Below are positions 51,490-59,771 of a DNA stretch of 64,000 bases, in pieces. Under the pieces are notes generated by a model that was not told the DNA's origin, did not search any database, and saw only the letters and a program-made list of their open reading frames with translations. Numbering within the stretch: position 1 is the first letter of the stretch; each line of letters opens with the position of its first letter. Source of the DNA: Clostridiales bacterium (GTDB lineage: Bacteria > Bacillota > Clostridia > Oscillospirales > Butyricicoccaceae); NCBI GenBank assembly GCA_019421385.1, contig JAHZFK010000001.1, forward strand, positions 1-64,000. The letters run 5' to 3'. A program made the translations under genes and the position numbers.

Positions 51490-52611
51490 ATGGATAAATC
51501 CAAGGTCTACTTTGCGGACTTCCGCACCACCCTGACCGAGAATTTGCAGCAAAAGCTGACCCGCCTGATGAAAGCCGCAGGCATGGACAGCATCGACTTT
51601 GACAAGAAGTTCACCGCCATCAAAATCCATTTCGGCGAGCCGGGCAACCTCGCGTTCCTGCGTCCGAACTGGGCGAAAACCGTTGCGGACTTCGTCAAGG
51701 AGCGCGGCGGCAAGCCGTTCCTGACCGACTGCAACACGCTGTACGTCGGCGGACGCAAAAACGCGCTCGACCATCTGGATTCCGCTTATCTCAACGGCTT
51801 TTCGCCGTTCTCCACTGGCTGCCATGTTATCATCGCGGACGGCCTGAAGGGCACGGACGAGGCATATGTGCCGGTTGAAGGCGGCGAATACGTCAAGGAA
51901 GCCAAGATCGGACAGGCCATCATGGACGCGGACGTGTTTATCTCGCTGACCCATTTCAAGGGACATGAAGCAAGCGGCTTCGGCGGCGCGCTCAAAAATA
52001 TCGGCATGGGCTGCGGCTCGCGCGCGGGCAAGATGGAGCAGCACAACGCCGGCAAACCGCAAGTCGACCAGAATCCCTGCGTGGGCTGCGGCATGTGCAC
52101 GCGCATCTGCGCACACAGCGCCATCACCATCACGGACAAAAAGGCGCACATCGACCACGATAAGTGCGTCGGCTGCGGCCGCTGCATCGGCGTGTGCCCC
52201 ACTGACGCGATCGGCTGCGCTTACGATGAATCCAACATCGTTTTGAACCGCAAAATCGCGGAATACACCAAGGCTGTCGTGGACGGCCGTCCGTGCTTCC
52301 ACATTTCGCTCGTCATCGACGTATCGCCCAACTGCGATTGTCACGCGGAAAACGACGTCGCTATCGTGCCGAACATCGGCATGTTTGCGTCGTTTGACCC
52401 GGTCGCACTCGATCAGGCGTGCGCGGATGCGGTCAATGCCGCTCCGGTCAACCCGGCGAGCCTGCTGTGCGACGAGACCGAGCACCATCACATCCACGAC
52501 CCCAACGACCACTTCCACGCGGTTCATCCGGACACCAACTGGCAGTCCGCGCTCGAGCACGCGGAAAAGCTGGGGCTGGGCACCCGCGAGTATGAGCTCA
52601 TCAAAATCTGA
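51490..52611 (+). CDS. DUF362 protein with two [4Fe-4S] ferredoxin clusters
   Basis: The 373-residue protein has the DUF362 fold at both ends (AIKIHFGEPGNLAFLRPNWA, THFKGHEASGFGGALKNIGM, then FDPVALDQACADAVN). Between them lies a two-cluster ferredoxin (CVGCGMCTRICAHSAI and CVGCGRCIGVCPTDAI, about residues 197-240). It is a cytosolic iron-sulfur protein common in anaerobes; its electron partner is unknown. A His-rich stretch (ETEHHHIHDPNDHFHAVH) near the C-terminus could bind a metal. It is monocistronic. Confidence 0.9.
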   Translation: MDKSKVYFADFRTTLTENLQQKLTRLMKAAGMDSIDFDKKFTAIKIHFGEPGNLAFLRPNWAKTVADFVKERGGKPFLTDCNTLYVGGRKNALDHLDSAYLNGFSPFSTGCHVIIADGLKGTDEAYVPVEGGEYVKEAKIGQAIMDADVFISLTHFKGHEASGFGGALKNIGMGCGSRAGKMEQHNAGKPQVDQNPCVGCGMCTRICAHSAITITDKKAHIDHDKCVGCGRCIGVCPTDAIGCAYDESNIVLNRKIAEYTKAVVDGRPCFHISLVIDVSPNCDCHAENDVAIVPNIGMFASFDPVALDQACADAVNAAPVNPASLLCDETEHHHIHDPNDHFHAVHPDTNWQSALEHAEKLGLGTREYELIKI

Positions 52612-52624
52612 TAACGCATAAAAC

Positions 52625-52655
52625 AAAAGCGAGGCAGATGCCTCGCTTTTTCTTT
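52625..52655. terminator. Bidirectional terminator
   Basis: An aaaagcgaggc/gcctcgctttt stem with a 4-base loop separates two converging genes. Confidence 0.92.
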
Positions 52656-52993
52656 TAGATCTGGTTCATCGCCGCAGGCAATACCAGCTTGAAGCCGATC
52701 ATCGCGACCAAAACACCAGCCAGAATGCCTTTCGCCTTGCTTTCGCCCAATTGCTCGCTCAGGCGTGCAAAACTCTGCTGCATTTGCTCTTCTTTCTCAT
52801 CCAGACGGCCGAGCAGCAAACGCGCCAACAGCTCCAGCACGCGGATGGTCTGCCAAAATGTCCACACAAGCAACAGCACAAAGCCCAAAAGTGTCCGCTC
52901 CTGCGGATCGCCCAGCAGCACCAAGCAGAATATCCATCCCGCAACCGTTGCAAAATAGTGTAAGATCACGCCAAACCGAACAAAATCCCTCAC
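52655..52993 (-). CDS. Small membrane protein translated with aroF
   Basis: The 112-residue product starts at GTG 52993, overlapping the TGA of aroF (GTGA), so the two are coupled. Three hydrophobic segments (about 7-27, 33-55 and 88-106) flank an amphipathic helix with charged residues (GRLDEKEEQMQQSFARLSEQ). No known family is recognised. A direct role in aromatic synthesis is not evident. Confidence 0.6.
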   Translation of the reverse strand: MRDFVRFGVILHYFATVAGWIFCLVLLGDPQERTLLGFVLLLVWTFWQTIRVLELLARLLLGRLDEKEEQMQQSFARLSEQLGESKAKGILAGVLVAMIGFKLVLPAAMNQI

Positions 52994-54009
52994 TGCGGCA
53001 TCAGCGTTCTTTCTTCAAATTCCGCGCGGCGCTTGATATCCGCCATCACCGCTTCAAACTGCGGGATATCGAGCGACTGCGCGCCGTCGCACAGTGCATG
53101 TTTGGGATCGTTGTGCACCTCGATAATCAAACCGTCCGCGCCCGCAGCGATCGCCGCACGCGACAGCGGCTGCACCATGTCACGTCGTCCGGCGGCATGG
53201 CTCGGGTCAATGATGATCGGCAGGTGGCTGAACTTCTTGACCAGCGGCACAGCGGAAATATCCAGATTGTTGCGGATGAGGTTCTCAAAGGTGCGGATAC
53301 CGCGCTCGCACAGGATGACATTGGTGTTGCCGCCCGCGAAGATGTATTCCGCCGCCATGAGGAATTCCTCCATCGTCGCGGACAGGCCGCGCTTGAGCAG
53401 AATGGGCTTATTCGAATGCCCCAGTTCCTTGAGCAGCATGAAGTTCTGCATGTTGCGCGCGCCAAGCTGGATGATATCCACATCCGCGAACAGGTCAAGG
53501 TGCTTTTCGCTCATGATCTCGGTCACGATCGGCAGACCGGTCTGGCGCTTGGCCTCGAGCAGCAGCTTGAGGCCCTCGGCCTCCAGCCCTTGGAATGAAT
53601 AGGGCGAGGTGCGCGGCTTGAACGCGCCTCCGCGCAGGAAGGACGCACCCGCCTTTTTGACCGCCTCGGCCACCTCGACGATCTGCGTCTCGCTCTCGAC
53701 CGAGCACGGGCCTGCCATGACATTGAAATAGCCCGCGCCGATCTTGCGCCCCGCGACCGAAACGACCGTGTCCTCGGGATGGAATTTGCGGTTAACGGCC
53801 TTGAACGGCTCGGTCACGCGCTGCACACGTTCGACCACGTCATAGGCCATGATGTCCCCTTCATCGAGCTTGGTGGTGTCGCCCATCAGGCCGAGAATGG
53901 TGGTATTGGCACCCTCGGAATAGTTGATCCGCAGCCCCATATCCATGAAATGCTGCATCAGACGGTCAACACGTTCCTTGTCGCTGTTCTGCTTGAGTAC
54001 AACGATCAT
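52990..54009 (-). CDS. aroF: 3-deoxy-7-phosphoheptulonate synthase (DAHP synthase, AroA-beta type)
   Basis: The 339-residue enzyme makes DAHP from PEP and erythrose 4-phosphate, the first step of aromatic amino-acid synthesis. Residues 1-70 are the ferredoxin-like regulatory domain of the Thermotoga-type enzyme. The barrel has VMAGPCSVESETQ, LRGGAFKPRTSPYSFQG, IQLGARNMQNF, KPILLKRGLSATMEE and IDPSHAAGRRD. The start is ATG 54009. It is followed by a coupled small membrane-protein gene. Confidence 0.96.
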   Translation of the reverse strand: MIVVLKQNSDKERVDRLMQHFMDMGLRINYSEGANTTILGLMGDTTKLDEGDIMAYDVVERVQRVTEPFKAVNRKFHPEDTVVSVAGRKIGAGYFNVMAGPCSVESETQIVEVAEAVKKAGASFLRGGAFKPRTSPYSFQGLEAEGLKLLLEAKRQTGLPIVTEIMSEKHLDLFADVDIIQLGARNMQNFMLLKELGHSNKPILLKRGLSATMEEFLMAAEYIFAGGNTNVILCERGIRTFENLIRNNLDISAVPLVKKFSHLPIIIDPSHAAGRRDMVQPLSRAAIAAGADGLIIEVHNDPKHALCDGAQSLDIPQFEAVMADIKRRAEFEERTLMPQ

Positions 54010-54081
54010 TTCAGTTCACTCCTTTATCAGTTAAAAATATAAGCCTTGCCAGTATACCACCAAATTACCCAAAAGAAAAGA

Positions 54082-54108
54082 GCGATTTGCCACAAATCGC
54101 CCTTTCTT
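54082..54108 (-). terminator. Terminator of the amidase gene
   Basis: A gcgatttg/caaatcgc stem is followed by T on the minus strand, about 35 bases past the amidase stop. Confidence 0.85.
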
Positions 54109-54140
54109 TTTGATGCAGTTTTGCACGCAGTTGTATAGCA

Positions 54141-54842
54141 CTAACCATTGGACTGCGCCGCTTTGAGCTCTTCGTACTTCTGCTTGACCGCCGCACAGAA
54201 CTCATCCCACCGACCGTCATTGATGAGCTTGGCCGGACAGACCTTGCCGGAAAAGTCCTGATGCTTTTTCAGCGCCTTATCCGGATTGAGGTCATATTCG
54301 AGCAGCAGACGCGCACAAAGCTTTTCTGCGTTGATGAGCGTCTGCTCATAGTTGCCGTCCTCGTTGACGCACATCTCAATGCCGATGCCATTCATATTGC
54401 CGCCGTTTTTCTCCATCTGGTCGCCCGCGTGATAGGCGGTCTCATTGTCCGGCAGATGGTGATAGATCTCGTGATCGTCTACTGTATAATGCCATGAAAC
54501 AATACCGGATTCCGCATTTGCATTCTGATGGATGAAGGAATTGTGCGCAGCAGCGTCCGCCCCAGCGGAAAAATTATCCGTTTCGTGGATGACCAGATAT
54601 TTGATCTCGCGTTTCTCGCCCGGACGCGCGCGGCTGCCCTCGGGCAGATAATCGGTGTAAACCGGGATATCCTCAATATAGGACAGGCCAGCATCCGGCT
54701 GCGGCGGGCGGCTGATGGCGCTGTGCGTGAACATACCCGCCAGAAACGAGACGATCACCAGCCCCACTATAATCGGCGCGCGGCTGCCGCCTGTGCGTTT
54801 TCCCTTTCGTTTTGTATTTGTATGAAACCCTGTTATCTTCAC
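54141..54842 (-). CDS. N-acetylmuramoyl-L-alanine amidase (Amidase_2), membrane-anchored
   Basis: The 233-residue reading begins at GTG 54842, about 10 bases after GGGGAG. ATG 54860 or 54941 are possible but have no ribosome site. A basic N-terminus (TKRKGKRTGGSRAP) and one membrane helix (about 22-42) put the enzyme outside. The zinc amidase domain has YLVIHETDNFSAGADAAAHN, SWHYTVDDHEIYHHLPDNET, NGIGIEMCVNEDG and KHQDFSGKVCPAKL. This family cleaves the muramoyl-alanine bond in peptidoglycan. Confidence 0.86.
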   Translation of the reverse strand: MKITGFHTNTKRKGKRTGGSRAPIIVGLVIVSFLAGMFTHSAISRPPQPDAGLSYIEDIPVYTDYLPEGSRARPGEKREIKYLVIHETDNFSAGADAAAHNSFIHQNANAESGIVSWHYTVDDHEIYHHLPDNETAYHAGDQMEKNGGNMNGIGIEMCVNEDGNYEQTLINAEKLCARLLLEYDLNPDKALKKHQDFSGKVCPAKLINDGRWDEFCAAVKQKYEELKAAQSNG

Positions 54843-54979
54843 GGTGCATAGACTCCCCATTATTGACTGTGTTGTTTGTATTGTACTACGTTTCGCGCTT
54901 TTTTTCAAAGGTTCGACTGTAAACTTTTTGTTTCCATGCAAAATACCCGTCTGCGGCGTGTAAAACCTGTAAGAAAATC

Positions 54980-55013
54980 TTGCATTCCTGTGTTTTGTAC
55001 GATATAATAATAT
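54980..55013 (+). promoter_or_regulatory. Strong promoter of the leader RNA
   Basis: TTGCAT and TATAAT are 17 bases apart (about 54980-54985 and 55003-55008). Transcription would start near 55016-55018, about 360 bases before speD. Confidence 0.75.
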
Positions 55014-55017
55014 TCAC

Positions 55018-55360
55018 TCGGAGAGGCAAAGCCTTTCAGCAGAATTCTTTGACCGCCCTTCCCTCCATCGGAAGGCGCTAAGGCCATACGGACAGCCGGG
55101 TCAAATGCCGCACTTGGCAACTTTGTTGCCTTATTGAATTTTATAAGTTGGCTGACTAAAAGCCGTGTGCCGCGGGCGCATCACACTTGTGAAACAATCA
55201 ATAAGAGTAGTAAAAGTAGATTCTTGCTATATAGACTCTTTCCTCTTCCAGATACAGACGGTCCGGAACAGTCCGGACAAAGAGAGAGATTGCCTTCCTC
55301 AAGTGGAAAAGTACGTCCCGCCGATCGCGGGGCTTTTCTTTTGCTTGAGGATTTTTTATT
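55018..55360 (+). ncRNA. Structured leader/non-coding RNA upstream of speD
   Basis: The transcript is dense in pairing. There is a small hairpin aggc-aaa-gcct (55024-55034). A long-range helix tttgacc (55048-55054) with ggtcaaa (55099-55105) encloses gcc(c)ttcc/ggaaggc (55055-55076). ggcaac-ttt-gttgcc lies at 55116-55130, and a gtgtg...cacac helix at about 55165-55187. The 3' part folds as cctcaag.../...cttgagg around a GC-rich hairpin (about 55297-55350), followed by ATTTTTTATT, which looks like an intrinsic terminator just before speD. It has no good coding frame. It may be a known motif such as raiA-type RNA, or a polyamine or SAM sensor; I cannot confirm which. Confidence 0.55.
55297..55358 (+). 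terminator. Terminator-like hairpin before speD
   Basis: An outer stem cctcaag/cttgagg and an inner GC-rich stem (about gtcccgc/gcgggg, flanked by aaaag/ctttt) are followed by a T-rich run. It ends 20 bases before the speD start, so it could stop the leader RNA or act as an attenuator. Confidence 0.6.
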
Positions 55361-55378
55361 GATGTGAGGATATAAGAT

Positions 55379-56143
55379 ATGCAGAACAAACTCAGACTCT
55401 ACGGCTTCAACAACCTGACCAAAGCGCTTTCTTTCAACATTTACGACGTGTGCTACGCCAAAACCGAGCGCGAACAGCGCGACTATATCGCGTATATCGA
55501 TCAGCAGTACAACTCCGAGCGTCTGACCGGCATCCTTGAGCGCGTCACCGAGATGATCGGCGCGCATGTGCTGCATATCTCCAAGCAGGATTACGACCCG
55601 CAGGGCGCATCGGTCACCTTCCTGATCGCGGAGGAGCATATGAAGCCCGCCCCCGAGCCGGACACGATTGTAGCGCATCTGGACAAAAGCCACGTCACTG
55701 TGCACACCTACCCCGAATACCACCCGGACACCTGCCTTGCAACCTTCCGCGTGGATATCGACGTGGCGACCTGCGGCGAGATCACCCCGCTGTCCACGCT
55801 TGACTATCTGATCGGCTCGTTCGACTCGGATATCATCACCATGGACTACCGCGTGCGCGGTTTCACGCGCGATATCGAGGGCAAAAAGCTGTTTATGGAT
55901 CACCATATCACCTCGATTCAGGACTTTATCGACCCCGCGACGCTCGACCGCTATGATGCATACGACGTCAACGTCTATCAGTCTAACCTGTTCCACACGC
56001 GGATGCTGCTCAAAGAGGTTGATTTGCAGAACTATCTGTTTAACACAGATATCTATGAGCTGCCCCCCAAGACGCGCCTGAAAATCCACTCCGACCTGCG
56101 GCGCGAAATGATCGAGATTTTCTCGGGCAAAAATGTCTACTAA
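55379..56143 (+). CDS. speD: S-adenosylmethionine decarboxylase proenzyme (E. coli-like class)
   Basis: The 254-residue proenzyme is cleaved before S104 in [13 protein letters not shown], whose serine becomes the pyruvoyl cofactor. Other family blocks are [40 protein letters not shown], the metal/His region [11 protein letters not shown] and SNLFHTRM. The length is near the 264 residues of the E. coli class. The product, decarboxylated SAM, is the aminopropyl donor for SpeE. It is the first gene of the operon; the start is ATG 55379 with GAGGAT upstream. Confidence 0.95.
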   Translation: MQNKLRLYGFNNLTKALSFNIYDVCYAKTEREQRDYIAYIDQQYNSERLTGILERVTEMIGAHVLHISKQDYDPQGASVTFLIAEEHMKPAPEPDTIVAHLDKSHVTVHTYPEYHPDTCLATFRVDIDVATCGEITPLSTLDYLIGSFDSDIITMDYRVRGFTRDIEGKKLFMDHHITSIQDFIDPATLDRYDAYDVNVYQSNLFHTRMLLKEVDLQNYLFNTDIYELPPKTRLKIHSDLRREMIEIFSGKNVY

Positions 56144-56170
56144 TTACTCCCGCCGAAAGAAGGCTTGATT

Positions 56171-57631
56171 ATGGATCAGTCCCGTGCGCCCATCAAGGAG
56201 GCGCTCGAACACTTTAAGGATATGCGCATCGTGCCGTTTGATGTTCCCGGACACAAGCGCGGACGCGGCAACCCCGAACTGACGCGCTTTCTGGGCGAAG
56301 CGTGCATGACGGTCGACGTCAACTCCATGAAGCCGCTCGACAACCTGTGCCACCCGGTCAGCGTTATCCGCGAAGCAGAGGAACTCGCCGCCGAAGCGTT
56401 CGGTGCGGCGCACGCTTTCCTCATGGTCGGCGGCACGACCTCGTCCGTGCAGTCGATGGTATTAAGCGTTGTCGCCCGCGGGGACGAGATCATCCTGCCC
56501 CGCAACGTACACCGCAGTGTTATCAACGCGCTGGTGCTGACCGGTGCTATCCCGGTCTATGTCAACCCGCAGATGAACGACCGCCTCGGCATTTCGCTGG
56601 GCATGTCGGTCGCGGATGTGAAAGCTGCGATCGAGAAGCACCCGTCCGCCAAGGCGGTGCTGGTCAACAACCCGACCTATTACGGCATCTGCTCCGACCT
56701 CAAGGAGATCGTGCGGCTGGCGCATGAAAAGGGCATGAAGGTGCTGGCCGATGAAGCGCACGGCACACATTTCTACTTCGGGGAAAATATGCCGGTGTCC
56801 GCAATGGCCGCAGGCGCAGACCTCGCCTCGGTTTCCATGCACAAATCGGGCGGCAGCCTGACGCAGTCGAGCTTCCTGCTGTGCGGCCCGTCGATGAACG
56901 CCGAGTACGTCCGGCAGATCATCAACCTGACGCAAACCACGTCCGGCTCTTACCTTTTGATGGTCAGTCTGGACATTTCGCGTAAAAATCTCGCGCTCTA
57001 CGGCAAGGATATTTTCCGCAAGGTGACACACCTGACCGAGTACGCGCGCGACGAGATCAATCAGATCGGCGACTACTACGCCTACGGCCGCGAGCTCATC
57101 AACGGCGACACGGTCTATGACTTTGACGTGACCAAGCTTGCCGTCAACACGCTTGATGTTGGTCTGGCCGGTATCGAAGTGTACGACGTGCTGCGCGACT
57201 TTTATGACATTCAGACCGAATTCGGCGATCTGGGCAACCTGCTCGCCTATGTCTCGGTCGGTGACCGCGAGCGCGATCTGGAGCGGCTGGTCGCGGCGCT
57301 GGCGGATATCCGCCGCCGCTACAAACGCGATAAGGCCACGCTCATGCGGCAGGAATATATCTCGCCGCAAGTGGTCGCCGCCCCGCAGGAAGCCTTTTAT
57401 GCGGACAAGCAGACAATTGCGCTGGACAACTCAGTCGGACGCATCTGCGCCGAATTTGTCATGTGTTATCCGCCCGGCATCCCGATCCTCGCCCCGGGCG
57501 AGCGCATCACCCGCGAAATTCTCGACTATATCCGCTATGCAAAAGAAAAAAACTGTATGCTGCTCGGCACCGAGGACCCGGATGTGAACAACTTACAGGT
57601 GATCCGGGGCGTTATCAGCCCCTCCGACTAA
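56171..57631 (+). CDS. PLP-dependent Arg/Lys/Orn decarboxylase (aspartate-aminotransferase fold)
   Basis: The 486-residue enzyme starts at ATG 56171. Motifs are FDVPGHKRGRGNPEL, GGTTSSVQSMVLSV, D194 in VLADEAHGTHFYFGE and the PLP lysine K225 in VSMHKSGGSLTQSS. The C-terminal LVYPPGIP-like block reads MCYPPGIPILAPGERIT. This short form (no wing domain) occurs in Gram-positives as SpeA-type arginine or lysine decarboxylase. Arginine would give agmatine, ornithine would give putrescine. The substrate cannot be fixed from sequence, and no agmatine ureohydrolase gene is nearby. Confidence 0.9.
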   Translation: MDQSRAPIKEALEHFKDMRIVPFDVPGHKRGRGNPELTRFLGEACMTVDVNSMKPLDNLCHPVSVIREAEELAAEAFGAAHAFLMVGGTTSSVQSMVLSVVARGDEIILPRNVHRSVINALVLTGAIPVYVNPQMNDRLGISLGMSVADVKAAIEKHPSAKAVLVNNPTYYGICSDLKEIVRLAHEKGMKVLADEAHGTHFYFGENMPVSAMAAGADLASVSMHKSGGSLTQSSFLLCGPSMNAEYVRQIINLTQTTSGSYLLMVSLDISRKNLALYGKDIFRKVTHLTEYARDEINQIGDYYAYGRELINGDTVYDFDVTKLAVNTLDVGLAGIEVYDVLRDFYDIQTEFGDLGNLLAYVSVGDRERDLERLVAALADIRRRYKRDKATLMRQEYISPQVVAAPQEAFYADKQTIALDNSVGRICAEFVMCYPPGIPILAPGERITREILDYIRYAKEKNCMLLGTEDPDVNNLQVIRGVISPSD

Positions 57632-57649
57632 CGCAAGGAGTCTTATTTC

Positions 57650-58507
57650 ATGCGATTAACCTTTACCGAAATGCACACGCCGACCGTCGGCCTGCAAATT
57701 CAGGTCGACCGCCAGCTTTACACTGAGCAAAGCGACTTCCAGCGCATCGACGTGTTTGAATGCGAGGAGTTCGGCCGCTTTCTGACGCTCGACGGCTACA
57801 TGATGCTGACCGAGCGCGACGAATTTATCTACCACGAAATGATGGTGCATGTCCCGCTTGCCGTGCGGGGCGATGCCATCAAAAAAGTGCTGGTCATCGG
57901 CGGCGGCGACGGCGGCTGTGTGCGTGAACTGTGCCGCTATCCGCACATCGAGCACATCGACCTCGTCGAGATCGACGAGCGCGTGGTCGCGGTGTGCAAG
58001 GAATTTTTGCCGACCGTCGCGTGCAGTCTGGATGACCCGCGCGTGCACATCCTCTATCAGGATGGTCTGAAATACATCCGCCGCATCGAGGACGAGTACG
58101 ACCTCATCATCATTGACTCGACCGACCCGTTCGGCCCGGGCGAGGGCTTATTCACGATGGAGTTTTACGGCAACTGCTACAAGGCGCTCAAAGCGGACGG
58201 CATTCTGGTCAACCAGCACGAAAGCCCGTTTTACAAGGGCGACGCGCTCGCCTGCCAGCGCGCGCACCGCAATATTGTCCATTCGTTTGAGCTGTCCCGC
58301 CTGTTCCAAGCGCACATCCCGACCTACCCGTCCGGACACTGGCTGTTCGGCTTCTCGTCCCGCGGCGTGCATCCGGTGCATGACCTCGACGCGGACACAT
58401 GGAACGCGCGCGGCATCGACACCAAGTATTACAACACCAATTTGCACAAAGGTGCATTTTATCTACCGAATTACGTTCAAAAACTACTGGAAAAAGTGGA
58501 GGAATGA
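57650..58507 (+). CDS. speE: Polyamine aminopropyltransferase (spermidine synthase)
   Basis: The 285-residue enzyme moves an aminopropyl group from decarboxylated SAM to a diamine. It has the N-terminal beta domain (FQRIDVFECEEFGRFLTLDG), GGGDGG (84-89) for the donor, and DSTDPFGPGEGLF (156-168) at the amine site. It lies 18 bases after the decarboxylase gene. Homologues accept putrescine, agmatine or cadaverine; the acceptor here is inferred to be the product of the preceding decarboxylase. Confidence 0.95.
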   Translation: MRLTFTEMHTPTVGLQIQVDRQLYTEQSDFQRIDVFECEEFGRFLTLDGYMMLTERDEFIYHEMMVHVPLAVRGDAIKKVLVIGGGDGGCVRELCRYPHIEHIDLVEIDERVVAVCKEFLPTVACSLDDPRVHILYQDGLKYIRRIEDEYDLIIIDSTDPFGPGEGLFTMEFYGNCYKALKADGILVNQHESPFYKGDALACQRAHRNIVHSFELSRLFQAHIPTYPSGHWLFGFSSRGVHPVHDLDADTWNARGIDTKYYNTNLHKGAFYLPNYVQKLLEKVEE

Positions 58508-58510
58508 GTT

Positions 58511-59770
58511 ATGGGAAAAGCACTCATCATCGGCTGCGGCGGCGTAGCCTCGGTCGTCATTCACAAATGCTGCCAGAACAGCAGCGTATTTGAGGAGATC
58601 ATGATCGCTTCGCGCACCAAGTCCAAGTGCGACGCGATCAAGGAAAAGCTGGAGGGCACCACGCCCACCAAGATTCGCACCGCCAAGGTCGATGCGGACA
58701 ACGTTGACGAGCTGGTGGCACTCATCGACGAGTACAAGCCGGATATCGTCATGAACATCGCCCTGCCCTATCAGGATCTGACCATCATGGACGCGTGCCT
58801 CAAGTGTGGCGTCAACTATATGGACACGGCAAACTACGAGCCGGAGGACACGGACGACCCGGCATGGCGCGAAATCTACGAAAAGCGCTGCAAGGAAGAG
58901 GGCTTCACCGCCTACTTCGACTACTCTTGGCAGTGGGCGTACAAGGAGAAGTTTGAAAAGGCAGGTCTGACCGCGCTTTTAGGCTCGGGCTTTGACCCGG
59001 GCGTCACGCAGGCTTACTGTGCCTATGCCCAGAAGCACCTGTTCGACCAGATCGACACCATCGACATTCTCGACTGCAATGGCGGCGACCACGGCTACCC
59101 GTTTGCCACCAATTTCAATCCCGAGATCAACCTGCGTGAGGTTTCCGCGCCCGGCTCGTACTGGGAGAACGGCTACTGGGTCGAGATCCCGGCCATGTCC
59201 ATCAAGCGTGAATACGACTTCGATCAGGTCGGCCAGAAGGACATGTACCTGCTGCACCATGAGGAAATTGAGTCACTGGCGAAGAACATCCCGGGTGTCA
59301 AGCGCATCCGCTTCTTCATGACCTTCGGCCAGTCCTACCTGACCCACATGAAGTGTCTGGAGAACGTCGGCATGTTGTCCACCACTCCGATCGAGTTCGA
59401 AGGCCAGCAGATCGTGCCGATCCAGTTCCTCAAGGCGCTGCTGCCCGACCCGGCGACCCTCGGCCCGCGCACCAAGGGCAAGACCAACATCGGCTGCATC
59501 TTCACCGGTAAGAAGGACGGCAAGGAAAAGACCGCCTATATCTATAACGTCTGCGACCATGAGGCGTGCTACCGCGAAGTCGGCTCGCAGGCCATCTCGT
59601 ACACCACGGGCGTACCGGCTATGATCGGCGCTATGATGCTGATGACCGGCAAGTGGAACAAGCCCGGCGTATACACGGTCGAGGAGTTCGATCCTGATCC
59701 GTACATGGAGGCGCTGAACAAGTGGGGCCTGCCGTGGCAGATCAACGACGACCCGGCATTGGTGGACTGA
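58511..59770 (+). CDS. Carboxy(nor)spermidine dehydrogenase (saccharopine dehydrogenase family)
   Basis: The 419-residue enzyme has an N-terminal Rossmann motif (ALIIGCGGVASVVIHKCCQN) and the family blocks VNYMDTANYEPEDTDDPAWR, ALLGSGFDPGVTQAYCAYAQ and GGDHGYPFATNFNPEINLRE. It condenses aspartate semialdehyde with a diamine and reduces the imine to carboxyspermidine or carboxynorspermidine using NADPH. It sits 3 bases after speE and 1 base before the decarboxylase that acts next. The diamine specificity is not readable. Confidence 0.93.
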   Translation: MGKALIIGCGGVASVVIHKCCQNSSVFEEIMIASRTKSKCDAIKEKLEGTTPTKIRTAKVDADNVDELVALIDEYKPDIVMNIALPYQDLTIMDACLKCGVNYMDTANYEPEDTDDPAWREIYEKRCKEEGFTAYFDYSWQWAYKEKFEKAGLTALLGSGFDPGVTQAYCAYAQKHLFDQIDTIDILDCNGGDHGYPFATNFNPEINLREVSAPGSYWENGYWVEIPAMSIKREYDFDQVGQKDMYLLHHEEIESLAKNIPGVKRIRFFMTFGQSYLTHMKCLENVGMLSTTPIEFEGQQIVPIQFLKALLPDPATLGPRTKGKTNIGCIFTGKKDGKEKTAYIYNVCDHEACYREVGSQAISYTTGVPAMIGAMMLMTGKWNKPGVYTVEEFDPDPYMEALNKWGLPWQINDDPALVD

Positions 59771-59771
59771 T

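Larger units (their letters stand above)
54843..55378. other. Long non-coding region upstream of the polyamine operon
   Basis: These 536 bases contain no convincing gene. From about 54982 they hold a strong promoter and a structured RNA described separately. The first 140 bases contain the amidase leader. Confidence 0.7.

Noticed and set aside
51103..52626. A 507-residue open frame on the minus strand opposite the DUF362 gene
   Set aside because: The plus strand encodes two perfect ferredoxin motifs. The antisense frame has low-complexity Val/Arg/Ala composition typical of shadows.
54905..55120. A 71-residue minus-strand frame and a 77-residue plus-strand frame (55134-55367) in the speD leader
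   Set aside because: Neither has a ribosome site or plausible composition. The region folds as RNA and has a promoter for the plus strand.
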